From Juglans regia (taxonomy: Eukaryota > Streptophyta > Magnoliopsida > Fagales > Juglandaceae), in contig NC_049903.1 in NCBI RefSeq assembly GCF_001411555.2, positions 17,899,234 through 17,963,233 of the forward strand: DNA of 64,000 nt, read 5' to 3'. The stretch's first letter is position 1. Each line of letters opens with the position of its first letter. Both the position numbers and the translations under genes were made by a program. The notes under the pieces are model-generated. The model was not told where the DNA came from and searched no databases. It was given only the letters and a program-made list of their open reading frames with translations. This document shows positions 43,893 to 56,525 of the stretch, piece by piece.

Positions 43893-46667
43893 CAAGAAGT
43901 ACACAACCAATGATGTTGAAGAGGTTATTTTCCAAATGAATACGCTTGGCTCTCCAGGTCCTACTGGCTTTCCAGTAGCTTTCTACCACAATCACTAGCC
44001 TATTGTTGGTAAAGAGGTATGTAATGCTGCCTTACATGTGTTAAATGTTCAAGGTGTGGTTGATTCTATTAATGAGACTTTCATTACTCTTATTCCTAAA
44101 ATCAGATCCCCCATTAAAGTTTCTGATTATCAGCCCATCAACCTGTGTAATGTTATTTATAAAATTGTTTCTAAAGCAGTGGCTAATAGGTTGAAACTTG
44201 TACTCAATGATATTATCTCTCCCACTAAATCTACCCTTGTACTAGTTACATTAATCTATAATAACATAATAGTGGCATATGAGGCTTTGCATACTATTAC
44301 TAGCAGGTTGGTTGGGAAATCAGGATATATGGCCTTGAAGCTTGATATGATTAAGACCTATGATCGTATAGAGTGACCTTTCTTAAGAGTAGTCTTGCAA
44401 AAACTTGGCTTTGATCAGAGATGGTATTTGATCTTGTTATGAGATGCATTGAATCTGTCTCATACTCTATTCTTATTACTGGAGTTCCTCAAGAGAGTTC
44501 CAAACCTATCAAATGTATTAGGCAAGATGCATTATCGCCTTGCCTGTTCATATTGTGTGCTGAGGCTCTAAGCAATCTTCTAAGTCATGTTGAAAGTTCT
44601 AGAGTTCTCTCAGGCATCCTTGTAGCCAGAGGAACGATTCACATTAACCATCTATTTTTTTTTTCCAGATGATAGCCTTATCTTTTGTAAAGCAAACTCA
44701 CTAGAGTGGAGTAGACTTGTACACATCTTGGAAACCTATGAGAAGACATCTGGACAAAGGCTAAATAAAGAGAAGACTTTCATATATTTTAGCAGGAGAT
44801 ACTCAAGGTATTATCAGTAGAATTGTAGATGTTAGATCTACTACTATGAAAATACCTGAGACTGCCAGCTCTTATTGGAAGATCTCGAGCCAATTCTTTC
44901 AGCAACATCCTAGAAAGAGTGAGGCAAAGAATCAACAATTACAAATTGAAATTCTTATCACAGAAAGGTAAAGAAATCATAATAAAATCAATGATCCAAG
45001 CTCTTCCCTTATATAGTATGAGGGATTTTCAAACTTCCAAACTCCCTTCTCAGAAAAATCAATTGAGTTATGTAACAATATTGGTGGGGACAACAGGACA
45101 AAGAAAGAAAGATACATTGGGTTTCTTGGAACAAAATGGGGAAGACAACGTCTGCTGGTTGGCTTGGCTTTAGGGATTTGAAAAATTTTAAACTTGCCAT
45201 GCTTACAAAGCAAGATTGGAGGCTCATTCAAAGTCCTAATTCCTTGGCATCACAAGTGTTGAAATCAAATTGTTTCCCTGAGATTTCTTTCTTTCAGGCT
45301 AAAATTGGCAGCAAACCATCATACATTTGGAGGAGTATACTTGCAGCTCGACATCTGTTAAATGAAGGCACCATTTGGAGAATTGGAAATCAAGAACAAG
45401 TTCAAATATGGAAAGATAAATGTCTACCTCACCCAACTTCATTTAGAGTTCAGAGTGTTGTGAAGATCCTCGAGGCAGATGCTAGAGTGAATGCTTTAAT
45501 CGACTCAAATAGTAATCAATGGAGACATTCTCTGATTGTATAAATTTTCTCATAAGTAGAAGCTGAAACCATCAATAAAATCCCACTAGTTTCTGCAATA
45601 GCCCTGACAAATTGATTTGGATAGGCACCACCAATAGTCAGTATTCAGTTAGAAGTGCCTACCATTTACAAAATGATATTCAGGAAAGCTATAAAGGGTA
45701 GGCTTCCATTAGTGATAGAAAGAAGAAAGTATTGCCCACTATATGGAAGCTTAAAATTCCAAATGCTAACAAAGTCTTCTTGTGGAAAGCATGCTTAGAT
45801 GCTCTTCCTACAAACTCAATCTATTCAAAAAGAAAGCTATAGAGCATCCAAAATGCCCTTTGTGTTTTGAGAAAGAAGAGTCTGTGGAGCATGCACTGTG
45901 GAGTGGTATTGCTGCCTGTGATGTTTGGAGTCAATGTTCAAAGCATATATAGAAAAGCAGCTTTAGAAAGATGAGTTTTTTAGAACTTATGGAAAACTTC
46001 TATGAATCTTTTGAGTAGGAACAGACTAAGGAAAATGTTGTGGTAGCTAGAAGAATCTGGTTGAGAAGAAATGAATTTATTTTTAATGCATTATCATTAC
46101 ATCCTCAAAGTGTGGTAGCGCATTCAAAACGAATTTTGCAGGACCTAAAGGTTGTACAGACAGAGAGTAAAAATTCATCAAATACTGGCACTACTAAAAC
46201 TCAGGACTGGATGCCTCCTCTTTATAATGCCATCAAGCTAAACTAGGATGCTGCAATTGACAATGCTAACAACCATATTGGTATTGGAGTTATAGCTAGA
46301 GATTGGGAAGGAAATGTCATAGCAACAATGAGAATGAATATAAGCTTATTTCTTGATCCACTACTTGCAGAAACTTTTGGTGCTCTCCAAGCAAACTATC
46401 TTTGGATCTGTGTTGGGACTAGCAAAACTCATATTTGAAGGTGATTCTCTCCAAGTTATTCAAGCCATTTCAAAAGTTGAAGAATCATGGACTAGTACAT
46501 GGATGCTTGTTAGTGACATTAGAAGCGAACTCCAAAAATTCCAACAATGGTCAATACATCATGTTAGAAGAGATGCTAATGTAATAGCACATCTATTGGT
46601 CAAAGATGTTTTACACATTTATGATGCAATTGTACTGGAAATGGAGACTTTTGCTCCTTGTATTTAG
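43893..46667 (+). pseudogene. L1 no. 1 ORF2, 3' part: reverse transcriptase, zinc-binding linker, RNase H
   Basis: Resumes the L1 after the gypsy insertion: NDVEEVIFQMNTLGSPGPTG, then TFITLIPKIRSPIKVSDYQP, LCNVIYKIVSKAVANRLK, GYMALKLDMIKTYDRIE and FFPDDSLIFC, where the usual FADD is FPDD. Further on come LAMLTKQDWRLIQSPNSLAS and LLNEGTIWRIGNQEQVQIW, the zinc-binding linker (KVFLWKACLDALP, CPLCFEKEESVEHALW) and RNase H (WDAAIDNANNHIGIGVIARD, LLAETFGALQA, IFEGDSLQVIQAIS, RRDANVIAHLL). Many stops and frameshifts. The 3' UTR and poly(A) follow. Confidence 0.88.
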
Positions 46668-47080
46668 GCTCTCTTGTAGAGTTTTCCTTGTAATTTAATA
46701 AAACTATCTTGTTCTAAAAAAAAAAAAATATTATGCCTTTCGTTGTTATAACTATAAAAGAAATCTAAAATCAGGCAAGAACTTAATAGAATATTTCTCC
46801 CATTTACACATGCTAAAATAGGCCTCACACCAACGTTGTTAGGATTTCACAATTTTATTAGCTTATTAGATTTAATGTTATTGATCGATTAGATGGAAAA
46901 ATACATGAGATAATCAAAGATTACATTGATTGAAGTAGTAGGAGGTCCCCTCTCTCTCTTGGAAAGGTGGGGTGTATTCTCTCTACAGTTCTTCAGTACT
47001 TAGAGGCTTCTCTCTTGGACGTTAGTTCGAAGAGTCCTTTACTCTGAGTGTTATCGCACTACGTTACTGAAACTCCAGTT

Positions 47081-48146
47081 ATGGTTGAAGAACTCTCTAG
47101 CCTATACGAGGGTCTATGTCTTACTGAGGAAGAGAAACATGAAGTCCTCATACTGAGTGAGGAAGTTTTGATTTCCATTGAAAAAAGTAAGAAGTGATTG
47201 GCTGCTTTTGTTATAGTTGAAAAGGAAGTCAATAGAGGAGTATTTCGCTTTACCATGAGCAAGGTTTGGAAAGTGGAGGGCTAGGTTTCCTTTAAGGATC
47301 TTGGCATCAAGAAGTTTTTGGTTGAGTTTCAATGTAGTACTGGAAAGGCTTAGGTTCTTTCAGGACGACCCGAGTCTGTTGATAGGTCTCTGGTGTGTTT
47401 GTGACTGTGAAGGCTGCTTGGATCCTAAGGATATTGCCTTCACCAAAGAACCTTTCTGGCTATAGCTTCATGACTTGCCTTTTGCAGGTATGAATAAAAC
47501 AATGGGGGAAAGGTTGGGTGCAGCTGCGGGCACTATTTTATCAATGGATGTAGATGCTAGTGGAATGGCTTGGGGCAGTTTTCTTAGGGTAAGAGTGTTA
47601 CTTGACATTTCAAAACCTCTTGCTTGTGGTAGATTTATTAACATGGGAGAGAAACATTTCTGGATCCCTTTTAAATATGATAGGTTGCTATTATTCTGTT
47701 TTCATCTTGGTACCATTAAACATGCTGGTCCATCATGCCCAATCTCTCCCTTGGGTGGCAGATTACGCGAAGGAGATGCACCCCAATACGGTTCATGGTT
47801 AATGGCCAGCTCCCAGATGAGATGTTCTCAGACTTACAGTAGGAAGGGAGGTGACTTTGAAAATTTAGGGAGTTGGCTCCAAACTAAACATGAGGATTGC
47901 AGGTACGATGTTGTTGGGATGGGACAGAATGCCTCTAGAACCTTTACTACAACTTTTGAGCAAGCAAATCTTGGGAGTTCTGACAATTACCAGCTAAGAG
48001 GACCTTTACATGAAAGGGGCAACAAGTACATTTCTAAAGGTCTTTCTGACCTTCCTCTTCAAGCAAGCTCTAATAGCCTCGAGACTCCCCCCGCCCCTAA
48101 AACTTGTCTGGAATGCACTCAAAGGATCCCTTGGTTTCCAAAGTGA
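47081..48146 (+). pseudogene. L1 no. 2 ORF1 (DUF4283, degenerate zinc knuckle)
   Basis: Starts MVEELSSLYEGLCLTEEEKH at 47081. After stops near 47188 and 47281 it continues KVWKVEG, then LHDLPFAGMNKTMGERLGAA, WGSFLRVRVLLDISKPL, HFWIPFKYDRLLLFCFHLG and APQYGSWLMAS. The knuckle has CFHLG instead of CFHCG, so one metal ligand is lost. The Ser/Asn-rich tail to 48146 is normal for the family. It should have bound element RNA. Confidence 0.78.
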
Positions 48147-48454
48147 TTTTGGCAAACCAATGCCCTTTCTCGTCTCATGTTGGCCTTAGCACATCTAGTC
48201 CTTAGATTAGCTCCCCATCCCACAACTCCCCTATCAAAAACTTTAAATCTGGCAACACTAAAGGGACTACGTGGAAGAGAAGGGCTAGAGGGTTGGGGCT
48301 TAAGGGCCTGCATTGACCACCTGATTCACCTATGTGTGATATTGATGAAATAAAGCAAAGGAAAAGGTCTAGTGAAGGGTGTAACAGGCCCATCATGACA
48401 AGGAAGAGAGTAAAGCAAGCTAGGTTGGCAGAGGCTGGTGTCCAGCTCTACCAG

Positions 48455-51400
48455 TCCCCATGAAACACTTGGCTTAGAACTGCTGAGGGCTTGGCTCGAT
48501 TAGTTTGAGAACTTCACTTGATGGTGAAGGATAAAAGCCGAAATGTAATATTTCTTTGTGAAACCAAATGCAAGAGAGAAATAATTGAGACCATTCGAGA
48601 TAGGATGAACTTTGAGCACAACTTTATTGTTGATTGTATTGGAAGGAATGGTGGTTTAGCCATCCTTTGGAAGAAGGAGGTAGATGCTGGTTTGGGTTCC
48701 TATTCCAACCATCACATATCTATCTCCATCTTCTCATTTGTCATGGGCAAGAGATGGACTTTAACAGGTTTTTATGGGCAGCCTATTGCTGCAAAGAGAA
48801 ATGAAAGTTGGGACCTACTTAGATTAATTCACTCTTAAATTCAGAATCCTTGGTTGTGCATGGGGTATTTTAATGAAATTCTGTACCAGGATGAATAGTT
48901 TGGCTCCCATACACGACCCTTTAAGCAAATGGAGGACTTCAGGTTGGCTCTAATGGACTGTGGCCTTGTGGACATTCTAAATTTACTTGGTTCAATAAGA
49001 GGGAGGGACATGACTTTACTAAATCTAGACTGGACATGACCTTAGTTAACAATGAGTGGCTAAATCTGTTTGAATTCAATCAGGTTTTTATTCTGCCAGG
49101 ACAGTGTTCAGACCACAACCCTCTCTTCATCCAATGCTCAAAATTATGCTCAAACAAAACCCCTAAGCAGAAAGTCTTTAGGTATGAAGTTGCCTGGGGA
49201 AAAATAGAGGAATGTGCTAAGCTCATTCAGTCTACTTGGTTGCAAGGTCTCTCTCAAGGCTCCAAGGTTGCTACCACTCAAGAAGGTTTGAATGTTTGCA
49301 TTGACAATCTTAAGATTTGGAGTAAAGAGGCCTTTAGAAATTAAAGAAGACTGCTCACACAGAAGAGAGAAAGACTAAGATTACTACAAGACTCCAAAAT
49401 TGGTCAGTTTAGTGATCAGATTAGCTCACTTTAGAAAGAAGTGGATGGCTACCTTGAGGTAGAAGAATTGAAGTGGAGGCAAAGGGCCAAACATAGAAGG
49501 CTCAAGGAAGGGGACAAAAACACCAGATTTTTTTACAAGTGTGCTACTAAGAGGAAACAAGTGAACTCCATCAAGGGGATAATCAATGAGGGTAGCAATC
49601 TAGCCTCTAGCCAAGAAGAGACTGCCAAGACTTTCCAATCCTTCTATCAAAGGCTTTTCTCTACCTCTAACCCAAGAAATATGGAGGTTGTCCTCTATTC
49701 TTTCCAACCTCTAGTTAGTGAAGAAATGAGCTGCTCTCTCTCTAGTGACTTTACTTAACAGGAAGTTGAAAAAGCTATCCTAGATATGAACCCCCTCGGA
49801 TCCCTTGGACCAGATGGTTTTCCAACATTTTTTTATCACCAGCACTGGGCCACAATTGGTAAGGAGGTTATTGCTACAGTCATAGAAGTGCTAAATACTA
49901 GAAAGGGACTCCATGAACTCAACCAGACTTTTATCTCTCTGATCCCTAAAAAGAAATCCCCTCAATCTGTCACAGACTATATACCTATCAGTTTGTGCAA
50001 TGTCTTCTATAAGATCATTGCCAAAGTGATTGCCAATAGACTTCAACCCATTCTACCTAATCTAATCTCCCCTACAAAGAGTGCATTTGTCCCAGGGAGA
50101 CTGATTCCTAACAATGTGGTGGTGGCCTATGAATTGTTGCACTCAATGCAACACAGATTAAAAGGGAAGCACGATGGTTTTATTGCACTAAAACTCGACA
50201 TGAGCAAAACTTATGACAGGGTGGAGTGGGGATTCCTGGATGCAATTATGACTAAAATGGGCTTTAATAGCAAATGGGTAGAATTGGTGATGCAGTGTTA
50301 CTACTGTTAGTTATTCCATTTTAATCAATGGCATCCCTCAAGAGTCATTCACTCCTTCCAGAGGAATTATACAGGGAGATCCCCTCTCTCCTTACCTCTT
50401 TATTATTTGTTCTGAATTTCTTAGTCACAATTTAAATCAAGTTGAGATGCAGGGTTCAATATCTGGGATCCCAGTGGCTCGAGGTGCTCTCCATGTGAAT
50501 TACTTACTCTTTGCAGATGATAGCCTAGTCTTTTGCAGGTCTAACCCAGCAAAGTGGAGTAGACTTCATCAAATTCTCAACACCTATGACGAAGGTACTG
50601 GATAGAGACTCAATCTTGACAAAACTTCTATATTTTTCAGCAGCAACACCAAGTTGGAGATCCGAGAAGCCATTCTTAAGCATGCAGGAATTAAAGCATC
50701 TGGCTCATTTGTCAAGTACCTAGGGCTACCCTTCTATTTGGGGAGAAACAAAATCAAAGCCTTTAGCTCGGTGTTACATAGCGTCAAAACCAAGATGACT
50801 GGCTGGAAAACCAACATGCTATCCTAAGTTGGAAAGGAAATTTTGTTAAAATCTGTTTTGCAGTCAATCCCTACCTATAGCATGGGTATTTTTAAGCTTC
50901 CCAAAACCATTCTTAAAATCCTCAACCAGCTCTTGCAATCATTTTGATGGAGTCAAAAGGACAATAGGTCTAAAATCCATTAGTTGAATTGGCAAGTTCT
51001 AGGGAAACCCAAGCATGGTGGAGTTTGGGTTTTAGGGATTTTGAACATTTTAACTTAGCCTTACTGGCTAAGCAAGGTTGGAGGATCCTTCAACCGCTTC
51101 ATCCCTTACTGCTCAGGTGCTCCAAGCCAAGTATTTCCCTTCATTAGACTTCCTCTCAGCCAAACCCAGAGGAAACGACTCCTATATGTGGAAAAGCTTT
51201 CTATCTGCAAGATCCCCCCTCACTGAAGGCCTTCTATGGAGCGTAGGGGATGGGAGTAAGATAAAAATCTAGCAAGACAAATGGCTGCCTTCCCCCTCAA
51301 CCTATCGAGTTCAATCTCCTACCAATATCCTGTAGCTTGATGCAACAGTCTCTGAACTTATCAATCCATCTACTATGCAATGGGACCTCCCTCTCATCTA

Positions 51401-52396
51401 TGCAATCTTCTCAGATTTTGAGGCAAACATGATTAGTAGGATGCCTATTAGTCCTTGCAAAAACCAAGATTTGTTGCCCTGGAGATGCTCAGCCAATGGC
51501 AAGTTCTCAGTGAGAAGTGCCTACCACTTGCAAGGCACCATAAAGGATGACAGTATGGGTCAATCCTCTGGCCAGATCACCAACTCGAAGTTTTGGCACA
51601 AAATGTGGGGTATTCAGGCTCCTAAGGCCGCAAAATCCTTCCTTTGGAGAGCAGCTAGTGAATATCTTCCTGCTAATCTCAACCTGCACAATAGGAAGGT
51701 GGAGGAGTCACCTCTTTGTCCAATCTGTTTCCTTCATACTAAATTAGTTTCTCATGCTCTCTAGGCATGAATGGCTACCCAAGATGTGTGGTCTATGAGT
51801 TCAAGGAGGCTACAAAAAAATTGTATCATGGACGGCTCCTTTAAAGAAATTTTGATGCCTATCCTAGACTAACTCTCCCCTCCGGAAATCATTGAAGTTG
51901 CTATCATTGCTAAAATGATTTGGCATAGGAGAAATACTGGATCTTTAAGCAATAGTTTAACTCTCCTTCCCAAGTGTCAAAACAATCTAATACCGAGTTG
52001 CAATACATCAATTCTTGGCTATAGAGCAGTATGAAACAGGTTAAGGCACATGTGCCCCCTTCCTCCCACTGGTCTGCTCCCCCCCCCCCCTCCCCCAGAG
52101 TTCTTCAAAGTCAAATGGGATGCAGCTCTGGATAAAGGCAACTCGAAGCTGGGTATTGGTGTGGTCATCAGGGATTCAGTTGGTTCTATCATAGCGTCAT
52201 TGTGCTCCTTTATACCACTGACCCCTGATCCTCTTCTAGGGGAAGCAGTAGCTGTACTTAGAGCCACCTTCTTATGTGCTAAGTTGGGACTTCACCAAAT
52301 CATCTTAGAAGGTGACACTCTTGATGTGGTGAAGGCTGTTCAACAAAAGGAAGAGAGCTGGAGTTCTACTGGAATGGTTATCAGAGACATCAATGA
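48455..52396 (+). pseudogene. L1 no. 2 ORF2: endonuclease, RT, zinc-binding linker, partial RNase H
   Basis: The endonuclease blocks are FLCETKCKREIIETIRD (catalytic Glu), GGLAILWKKE, LTGFYGQP, MGYFNEIL (the usual GDFNE has become GYFNE, losing an acidic residue) and CSDHNPLF. RT blocks: RRLKEGDKNTRFFYKCA, MNPLGSLGPDGFP, TFISLIPKKKSPQSVTDY, GFIALKLDMSKTYDRVEW, and near 50510 LFADDSLVFC with the catalytic Asp-Asp intact. Then come the linker (SFLWRAASEYLP, CPICFLHTKLVSHAL) and RNase H (WDAALDKGNSKLGIGVVIRD, LEGDTLDVVKAV), which ends abruptly at IRDINE. At least nine stops or frameshifts. Confidence 0.88.
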
Positions 52397-55065
52397 ATGA
52401 GTTTTGAATGGTGCCCCTATGATACGTCACTCTTCTACCGATGCCATGGAATTGACATTCTTACTCTTCTTATTTATGTCGAAGAAATAATTCTCACGGG
52501 AAGATCTACACATCAAACTCACAAGTTCATCTCTCATTTATCTTCTGTACTTCACAAGAAGGATCTTAGTGACTTTCATTATTTTTTGGGAATACTGGTT
52601 GCCCGTGATGATCATAGCCTCACTCTTACTCAGACTCAATATCTATTGTCTTCTTCAAAAGTTTGGTCTTGATGGTAGCAAGCCTCTTTCCACGCCCTTA
52701 GTTTCAGGTGTTCAACCCTCTGAAGGTGAACTCCTAGCCGATCCTACATTATATAGGCAACCAGTTGGGTCCCTTCAATACTTAACCTTGACTCGTCCTG
52801 ACATTGCCTATAATGTTCACTTTATGTGCCAAGTCATGCAACAACCACTCACGTAATACGTCACTACTATAAAGCAAATATTTCCATATAAAAAATGTAC
52901 TATTAATTTTGGATTTCATTTCACCAAGCAACCCCTGTCTACATTAATTGGGTTTTGTGATGCCGACTGGGTGGGTTCCCATATAGACAGAGGATCGACA
53001 ACTGGGTTTGCCATTTATCTGGGTGCCAACCTATGTTGTGCTAAAAATAAATCTGATAGTGTACATAATCGTAACAAATAATAAAGTGTTTTAAAGAAAA
53101 CATATATCGAACCCACATGGAGTAATTATGCTATTGAGTATTAAAATTGACTAAATTAATTACTATTTAGAAAACTGAAACTGAAATTTGAAGAATGAAT
53201 TATCTAAATTGAACTGAAGAAAAAAGCATTAAAATTAAGATTTTTAAAGATAATAAGAATAGATCTAGAGTATTTGATTTCGCCTAACAAATCCCACACA
53301 ATTTATTATTCCTTGTCATAGAATTTCAATTATCTTAAGTTGATAATAAAAATCCCTTAACTATTCAATATTTTCTCTCGAATAATACAAAAAATATATC
53401 CAACTAATAACTCCATATCTCTATGTGAATTTAACTAATTGGAGACTCATTAAGTTATTTAGATTTTTCTTGAAAATCATACTAATCGCGGTAAAGTATT
53501 CCTACTTTTGCTCAACTAATGGTGCTTAATCCTAGAACTTTAATCACAACTCATCTCTCAGTCTCACTGTGATTCAATATATCGAACAATAGTTAGCTAG
53601 AAAATTGCAAGCATTAAGAACAATGAATATACACTCAATTATGGAAATATTGAAAATAAAATAATTTAGAATATAATTTGTGTGTTCAATGCTAGGCTAT
53701 ATCAAAACTCTATAAAATAAAATTAGCTCATAATGAAATTAAAAAGAAGAACAATAAAACTGATATTCTTCGTTGGAGTCAGTTGATGAAACATGTGGCT
53801 CTCGCCTCTGCTCCTCCAGATCTGCCTCCTTGAAAGAAACGTAAAATAATAAACTTTGGAATATTTATACTTTAAAACTCATGCTCTGAAATTTAAATTT
53901 AAATCTGGAAACAATATAAATCCGACTACAATCTAGCCTAAAGATCTGGAAAATAATTTCTAAAAATAAAAGTTAACATAAAAGAAATTATCCCAATAAT
54001 AATAGAATTATCTAAAATTGAAGATTCAGTGATATGCATGTTGATTTACAGAGTTCGGAAGGATTTGGTGGTCAGCAGATTGATTACGGTAAAGACTCCC
54101 GACTGGGATGCCATGTGCACTGAATATAACTGGTCTTCTCACCTACCGAAAGGAAGGACTCCCGATCGGGATGATAGAACCCTCTCGCTAACCTACCGAG
54201 CTGTTAAGCTGCTCGCTTTTACTAGTTGTCACCCACGATGTCGTTTAGGTTGGTCGTTTAGACTAGTTGCCCAATCTAATCACCCGGAGCCTTGCACCAA
54301 GTCTTCTCGCTCAAAAGGTAAAATATCTCACTTATCGCCTAACTCTTGTTACCAATTTTGGTCGCTAATTCTAGTCACCTTCTAGTCTTCTCACCTAGGT
54401 CTTCTCACCTACAGAGAGGAAAGACTATTCGCTTACTAAGGGGTAAGTCTTCTTGCCTTTTCAGATCTCGTCGCCTCTCATCGGTCTGGCTCTATAGTTT
54501 ATTCTTTTGTACCAAAATGCTCTCATTTTGCATTAAATCTTCTCATTCCTTCAAATCCAAGAAAATAAAGAAAAATATATAGAAATAAAATAAAATCAAT
54601 AGAATTAAAGGAGAACTGACACTTTTCATAAATAAAAGAGTGAAAAAAATTACAAAAAAATAACACTTATCAACCTTCTCTCATGAGGTGCTAAGAAACA
54701 AACCACCGTCTCCCGCTCCATGATCGAAGCTGAATACTGAGCATTGGTGTCCACATTTGTTGAGCTCATGTGGTTTATGCATGTTAAAGTCTTGGATATC
54801 AACTACCTACACCCACGTTACATTGTGACAATATCAATACAATAAACATTGTTAAAATCTTGTTTTTCACCATCACACTAAACACATCGAAATTGATGTC
54901 CATTTTGTCAGAGAACAGTTGATCATGGGGACATCTCTCTTGCCCATGTACCTGGTCAGGATCAAGTCTTTGATATTTTCACGAAGTCTTTGGGTGGTCC
55001 GAAATTCATACCAAACTGAAACAAGTTCTATGTTGGTCCAATCCTACCGTGAGCTTGAGAGGGAA
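52397..55065 (+). pseudogene. Copia no. 1 reverse transcriptase C-terminal part and RNase H (broken)
   Basis: RT: WCPYDTSLFYRC, then LLIYVEEIILTG, where the catalytic YVDD has become YVEE; then DFHYFLGILVARDDHSL, SKPLSTPLVSG, YRQPVGSLQYLTLTRPDIAY. RNase H begins LIGFCDADWVGSHIDRGSTT and GFAIYLGANL, is broken by an insertion from 53034 to 54672, and continues with a degenerate TEAEY region (near 54730), HTKHIEIDVHFVREQL, and GQDQVxDIFTKSLGGPKF in other frames. Several stops and the loss of the catalytic aspartates show it is dead. Confidence 0.85.
53034..54672. mobile_element. 1.6-kb solo-LTR-like insertion in copia no. 1
   Basis: Starts TGTTGTGCTAAAAATAAATC and ends AACACTTATCA, so it has TG...CA ends. 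It is flanked by ACCTA (53029-53033) and ACCTT (54673-54677), a 5-bp duplication with one mismatch. No gene motifs. Removal restores the copia RNase H reading (GANL then the LISWGA-like region). It contains TCGAACCCACATGG near 53110 and short C/T-rich repeats (CTTCTCACCTA near 54130 and 54395). Best explained as a solo LTR. Confidence 0.6.
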
Positions 55066-55206
55066 TGAAGAGACAAGTCTCCTATTGATACTGCCTCAAT
55101 CTTCTCCCTCTCTGATTTCTTTGCTTAATTCCAGCTCGTGTATAAACACTAGTGTAATCATTAATTTCCATTAATAGTTTATATCTTTGTCTATGTATAG
55201 AAAATA
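55066..55206 (+). repeat. Copia no. 1, 3' LTR, first part
   Basis: Begins TGAAGAGACAAGTCTCC right after the polypurine-like tract; continues at 59387 after the copia no. 2 insertion. A related LTR lies inverted at 59584-59800. Confidence 0.75.
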
Positions 55207-56008
55207 TGTCGGTGAAATACACAATAATATAATAAAAATTATAATTAAAATAAAATTAAAACGAAGCTAGTTTGGACTGAGGCACAGAAATATCTCTCTC
55301 TTTAAGGAGATTCAAGGTCTCAGTGGTATACAAAGTCTCAAATTAACCGGTACAACAGAACTCCTCTTGACTTGATTCCTCCAGGATACAACAGCTCAAC
55401 TGATCATCGTATGACTCAAGCATACTCTGCACAAGTGGTTGAGTCTAAAGCTTCACTCAAAATAGCACATTTCTTTTATCTAAAAATATTCTCAAAAATA
55501 TATATCCACTAACTATATTTTTGTTCATCACACTTTTTTGTCAAATGTTTCACACACCACAAGACTACCCACTTTTCTCTTTTTAAAATACTAATTTCGT
55601 ACGTACCGAAAAGAAAGAGTACTACCCTTGAATTACAACCACACACTGAATGCCAACCCCATTCAATTTAAAACAATTCAAAAACACTCGGTAACTATTG
55701 TGCAATGAATTAATAAAAGAACATATTAATGAAAATTGACGTTTTTCTCTTCAGGAAACGGCACAATCAATTATCACCCAATATTAAAAGTAAAAATAAA
55801 CCGACCTGCATAATTTATTGGACCATTAAAAAAGATCCGGTAAGAGAAAAAGTTTAAACGACGTAAAAAAAAAACTAATGGACTCAGAATTAAAAGGCCA
55901 ACGAATGCCAACGTTAACAACTAATAAGACTTCAAGCCAAAATAAAACCCAAAGTAACGGCAATTTAAAAATCAGCCCCCAATAAATATTATTAAAAAAA
56001 TACTAACA
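55207..56008 (-). repeat. Copia no. 2, 3' LTR (empty-site copy)
   Basis: 802 bp, TGTCGGTGAAATACAC to AATACTAACA. On the minus strand it is preceded by AGTGGGAGAA, the polypurine tract. It lacks the CACTA MITE found in the other LTR. Confidence 0.88.
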
Positions 56009-56525
56009 TTCTCCCACTATTTTAATAATAATAAAATAATAATAATAGAGAGATACTTCTAGATAAATAATGATTATAATGCATCATGAATGTGTGCTCT
56101 GTATTGAACCCTCACTTAGTGAAATAACAACTTTTACTCCAGAGTCAGTAATTGTCTCAGACTTGAACTATGACTGCTTAAGAAAAATAAAAAATTATTA
56201 CTCACACATAGTAATCCAGGTGTTGACATAAGCTTTATTAGCCAGCACATTACGGCATTGTGCTCATTTCGGTTTCATGAGTGTCTTTGAGAATAAACTC
56301 AAATCTCATAGAGAGTGGCCCCACTCTTACACTCACATAGGTGAAATCTATCAAGAGTGTTCCTGTAATTCTTACACCCTACTCATAAGAACTATATAAT
56401 TTCATTAAGAGTTTCTTAAAAAAACTCATCATCTACAACATTACAGGATAAATACATTCACATCATAGGATTGAGAAATAACATAAATAATGCATTTGTT
56501 ACGACCATCATATGATATGTTTTTT
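56009..56525 (-). other. Copia no. 2, 3' untranslated part
   Basis: Non-coding on the minus strand between the RNase H remnant and the LTR. It contains words usual in copia 3' regions (GTGAGTGTAAGAGTGGGGCC near 56325-56335). Confidence 0.6.

Larger units (their letters stand above)
26386..46728 (+). mobile_element. L1 LINE no. 1, host of the nested gypsy elements
   Basis: The element starts after TATTATGCCTTT (26374-26385) and ends in a poly(A) tract (46716-46728) followed by the same 12 bp at 46729-46740. Removing the gypsy insertion 29083-43887 and one CTCTT duplication leaves about 5.5 kb containing ORF1, endonuclease, reverse transcriptase, zinc-binding linker and RNase H. The 5' end begins inside ORF1, close to the target duplication, so it was probably slightly truncated when it inserted. 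All parts carry stops or frameshifts. Confidence 0.9.
46945..52396 (+). mobile_element. L1 LINE no. 2, 3'-truncated
   Basis: Starts with a pyrimidine-rich 5' leader (CCCCTCTCTCTCTTGG near 46957) and includes ORF1 and almost all of ORF2. It stops inside RNase H at about 52396, with no 3' UTR or poly(A). Because L1 insertions are normally truncated at the 5' end, loss of the 3' end implies a later deletion or rearrangement. It belongs to the same broad family as L1 no. 1 but is clearly diverged from it. Confidence 0.8.

Noticed and set aside
53105..53125. TCGAACCCA word resembling a tRNA T-arm
   Set aside because: No matching anticodon or acceptor stems around it; similar words occur in plant LTRs.
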